A stretch of 40,210 nt of DNA from Deltaproteobacteria bacterium (lineage in GTDB: Bacteria; Myxococcota_A; UBA796; GCA-2862545): contig JAFGVK010000064.1 of assembly GCA_016938035.1 (NCBI GenBank), forward strand, positions 1 through 40,210, read 5' to 3'. The notes below the pieces were generated by a model. That model was given only the letters and a program-made list of their open reading frames with translations, was not told the origin of the DNA and made no database searches. This document shows positions 38,312 through 40,210 of the stretch, in pieces (the first letter of the stretch is position 1; each line of letters starts with the position of its first letter). The position numbers and the translations under genes were made by a program.

Positions 38312-38336
38312 GGACTGGGACAGCGCGGCCCAGTCC
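38312..38336. promoter_or_regulatory. Perfect inverted repeat upstream of the unknown gene
   Basis: GGACTGGG-(9 bases)-CCCAGTCC, about 30 bases before the ATG at 38366. It could be an operator or an mRNA hairpin in the leader. Confidence 0.4.
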
Positions 38337-38365
38337 GAGTAGACTCTACGAACGCAGGAGACGCG

Positions 38366-39136
38366 ATGGCGGACGGATACCACCTCTCGCTCAGCTTGGG
38401 CAAGGACCTCTGGAACGACATGCTGGTGGCCGCGCTCCCGGTGCGGATCGCCGAGGGGGAGTTCGATCTAGCCCACAACACCAGGGAGGCGGTGCGCCAG
38501 CTGCGGGTGAGGGAGCGGGTGGTCGGCCTGCTCGAGGACCGCCGCCCGCCCGAGGTGCTGGTGCGGGCCAAGGACCGGGCGATGGCGGCCTGGGACAGGC
38601 GCAGCCCCGGCGTGTACCAGCGGCTGTCGGAGATCGCGCGGGTGGAGGGCACCTGGCGGGTGGAGGTGGACGCGAACGGCACCCAATTCCGCTATGGGAG
38701 GCAGCAGGTGACGGCGGACGCCTGGATCCGAGGGATCGCCGAGGGGCGGCTGGTGCTCCTGCGCGAGAACATCGCGGTGCCGTTCACGGTGGAGAAGCGC
38801 GTGGGCGCCTCGGTGACCCTGGGCGACATCCACTACGAGGACCAGGAGGAGGCTATCATCGGCTCCCTGGGGGACCTCGCGGTCCACATCGGAGAGGGCC
38901 CGGCCCTTGAGCTGCTGTCGCGGGTCGCGGAGTACCTGATCGCGCAGCGCCTGCCGCAGGTGGGGCCGGTGCCCATTCTCCGCCGTGAGCAGGTAGAGGC
39001 CCTGGTGGGAGGGATGGGCGGCGCGCTGAAGATGAAGATGGGGATCGAGGATCTGGAGCTGGAGGTGTCCGACAAGGACCTCACCCTCAAGGTCCGTTTC
39101 GGCTTCGATCGCCTCAAGCTCGAGGATCGGGGCTGA
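38366..39136 (+). CDS. Hypothetical protein, unknown family
   Basis: I do not recognise it. 256 residues from ATG 38366, with AGGAG about 7 bases upstream; the longer frame to 38144 has no such site. No signal peptide or membrane segment. It starts ADGYHLSLSLGKDLWNDMLVAALPV, is rich in charged residues, and alternates beta strands (TWRVEVDANGTQFRYG, VPFTVEKRVGASVTLGDIHY) with helices. It ends in the strongly alternating strand pair LELEVSDKDLTLKVRFGFDRLKLE. This suggests a soluble alpha/beta or lipid-binding-like fold, but only weakly. Its last 23 bases overlap the convergent methyltransferase gene. Confidence 0.75.
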   Translation: MADGYHLSLSLGKDLWNDMLVAALPVRIAEGEFDLAHNTREAVRQLRVRERVVGLLEDRRPPEVLVRAKDRAMAAWDRRSPGVYQRLSEIARVEGTWRVEVDANGTQFRYGRQQVTADAWIRGIAEGRLVLLRENIAVPFTVEKRVGASVTLGDIHYEDQEEAIIGSLGDLAVHIGEGPALELLSRVAEYLIAQRLPQVGPVPILRREQVEALVGGMGGALKMKMGIEDLELEVSDKDLTLKVRFGFDRLKLEDRG

Positions 39137-39767
39137 TCGGCTTGGTGCCTCGCAGCACCGCGAAGCCGCCCGCGCCGTGCCCGTCGAGCACTGGCTCCTC
39201 TGGGCTGACCGCGTCGGGCGGGGCGAACAGGGTCTGCGCCGCGCGAAGGTCGCAGAACCCCGCAGCGAGCAGCAGCTCCAGCAGCTCAGCGGCTCCGAAG
39301 AACGCGGCGTCCTTGTAGAAGGGGTTGGAGCGCGCCTTGGCGACATAGTCCGCGCCCATTGGCCCGTCGCGGTCCACGATGGACAGCACCAGCACCCCGC
39401 CGGGGCGCAGGGTGCGGCGGGCCTCGCGCAGGGCCAGGTAGACGTCGTCGACAAAGCAGAGGGTGGTGATCATGAGCACCGCGTCAAAGACCCCGTCCGG
39501 GAAGGGCAGCGCCTCAGCCACCCCTGCGTGGACGCTGATCCCCCGCTCGCGCGCCATCGCCCGCGCTGGGGCGGAGGGATCCACCCCCTCTGTCACCCCC
39601 AGGGGCACCGCGAACCTGCCTGTGCCGATCCCTACCTCGAGGATCCTGCCCCCCTCTGGGAGCAGGGCGCGCACCGCGCGCAGCTCCGCGAGGTACACAG
39701 ACTCGTGGCGGACAAACCAGCCGTCGTAGCGATCCGTGAGGGTGTCGAAGGGCTCGGTCTTGGGCAT
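39114..39767 (-). CDS. Class I SAM-dependent methyltransferase
   Basis: 217 residues from ATG 39767 with a near-perfect AGGAGGTGA upstream. The Rossmann-like fold is clear: motif I ILEVGIGTGRFAVPL, motif II region GVDPSAPARAMARERG, then HAGVAEALPFPDGVFDAVLM and LREARRTLRPGGVLVLSIVDR. This is the Methyltransf_11 pattern found in many small-molecule methyltransferases; the substrate cannot be told. There are no neighbouring biosynthetic genes. It diverges from the riboswitch-controlled lipoprotein and overlaps the convergent unknown gene by 23 bases. Confidence 0.9.
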   Translation of the reverse strand: MPKTEPFDTLTDRYDGWFVRHESVYLAELRAVRALLPEGGRILEVGIGTGRFAVPLGVTEGVDPSAPARAMARERGISVHAGVAEALPFPDGVFDAVLMITTLCFVDDVYLALREARRTLRPGGVLVLSIVDRDGPMGADYVAKARSNPFYKDAAFFGAAELLELLLAAGFCDLRAAQTLFAPPDAVSPEEPVLDGHGAGGFAVLRGTKPISPDPRA

Positions 39768-39819
39768 TGCATCACCTCCTCTTCAGGGTACTCCAGGTCC
39801 GGGCCCTCCGCATCTCAGC

Positions 39820-39848
39820 TTGCTGCTCGCTTGGCGCTGCGGTATCTG
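39820..39848 (+). promoter_or_regulatory. Possible promoter for the riboswitch transcript
   Basis: TTGCTG at 39820-39825, a 17-base spacer and TATCTG at 39843-39848. Each element matches the consensus at only about three positions, but the spacing is right and a start near 39855 would place the riboswitch at the 5' end. Confidence 0.35.
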
Positions 39849-39867
39849 CTCACGTTGCAAGTTGTTT

Positions 39868-39968
39868 AGAAGCGGGCTCCCAGCAGGGGGCAGGGGAAGC
39901 CGGTGAGACTCCGGCACGGGACCGCCACCGTGAGGCGCAACGCGCCGAGTCGGGTCACCGCCGCTTCT
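39868..39968 (+). promoter_or_regulatory. Cobalamin (B12) riboswitch
   Basis: Recognised from its core: ggggaagccggtgagactcc, then cggcacgggaccgccaccgt with the B12-box GCCACC-GTG, and gagtcgggtcacc near the 3' end. The P1 helix is a perfect 8-bp pair (agaagcgg at 39868-39875 with ccgcttct at 39961-39968). At about 100 bases it is compact. It lies on the plus strand 93 bases upstream of the lipoprotein ATG. In known cases cobalamin binding represses the downstream gene, usually for B12 uptake or synthesis. Confidence 0.9.
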
Positions 39969-40041
39969 CGCCCACCACACGTCCTCGGAATCAGGATGGG
40001 TGGGGCCCGGGATCGTCTCGGACCCTCCAGCCGTGTGAACG

Positions 40042-40059
40042 AGGGTTCCGGAGAACCCT
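40042..40059 (+). promoter_or_regulatory. Hairpin over the ribosome-binding site (expression platform)
   Basis: A perfect 7-bp stem (agggttc with gaaccct) and a cgga loop end one base before the ATG at 40061. The likely ribosome-binding site GGAG (40050-40053) lies in the loop and stem, so the hairpin could block initiation. This is consistent with translational control by the riboswitch upstream. Confidence 0.7.
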
Positions 40060-40060
40060 G

Positions 40061-40210
<150 letters not shown>

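Larger units (their letters stand above)
37044..38365. other. 1.3-kb accessory region without an intact recognisable gene
   Basis: Between the secreted-protein gene and the unknown gene at 38366. The part at about 37320-37460 is visibly less GC-rich than its surroundings, with runs such as ccaaaaacgctgttta, and has no coding character. The part from 37515 to 38162 holds a frameshifted gene on the minus strand. Short overlapping frames on both strands look like shadows. No tRNA or terminal inverted repeats were found. Confidence 0.55.

Overview
The window is high-GC DNA (strong G/C at third codon positions, frequent GTG and some TTG starts) from a Gram-negative bacterium, most likely a member of the Myxococcota or a close deltaproteobacterial relative. 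Reasons: a eukaryote-type Ser/Thr kinase and PP2C phosphatase, lipoproteins with Asp-Thr repeat linkers, a MYXO-CTERM-like sorting signal, an outer-membrane barrel resembling the myxobacterial MXAN_2562 family, a FYDLN-acid zinc-ribbon protein, and LPS genes (kdsB, lptA, lptB) next to rpoN-hpf. No rRNA, tRNA, CRISPR array or complete insertion sequence was seen.

Layout. 1-9 kb is accessory and signalling: a membrane Ser/Thr kinase cut by the left edge, a small membrane protein, a TerB-like protein coupled to a HAD phosphatase, a PilZ protein divergent from a CAP-domain lipoprotein, a VOC protein, a superoxide reductase, a 0.7-kb stretch without a gene, then a PP2C phosphatase translationally coupled to an M23 peptidase. 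9.2-23.3 kb is core: secA, then rpsB-tsf-pyrH-frr-uppS-cdsA-rseP-tsaB, a catalytically dead aspartate-semialdehyde dehydrogenase homologue, a large propeller/barrel fusion, and truA. 23.6-25.4 kb holds a FYDLN-acid protein and a divergent Asp-box propeller lipoprotein. 25.5-32.2 kb carries rplM-rpsI, kdsB-pyrG-lptA-lptB and rpoN-hpf. 32.4-36.5 kb holds metK, sucCD and ndk, with clear intrinsic terminators. From 36.5 kb the DNA is again accessory: a small secreted protein, a 1.3-kb region with a many-times frameshifted gene, an unknown gene convergent with and overlapping a methyltransferase, and a cobalamin riboswitch leading into a lipoprotein cut by the right edge.

How the genes work together. 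The core blocks couple translation (S2, EF-Ts, RRF, S9, L13, TsaB, TruA, HPF), nucleotide supply (PyrH, PyrG, Ndk), envelope lipid and LPS synthesis and transport (UppS, CdsA, KdsB, LptA/B), protein export and membrane proteolysis (SecA, RseP), and the TCA step of succinyl-CoA synthetase.

The most unusual item is the 785-residue frame at 20162-22519. A secreted propeller ends in a MYXO-CTERM-like tail (Cys540, membrane segment, four Arg) and runs without a stop into a second hydrophobic segment with a signal-peptidase-like site and an outer-membrane barrel. A Shine-Dalgarno plus ATG lies in frame inside the tail. It may be a two-product polyprotein, or two genes overlapping in the same frame. 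Other notable points are a compact cobalamin riboswitch with a hairpin over the ribosome-binding site of a lipoprotein gene, a roughly 29-residue insertion in the sigma-54 helix-turn-helix, and an RseP with three apparent PDZ domains.
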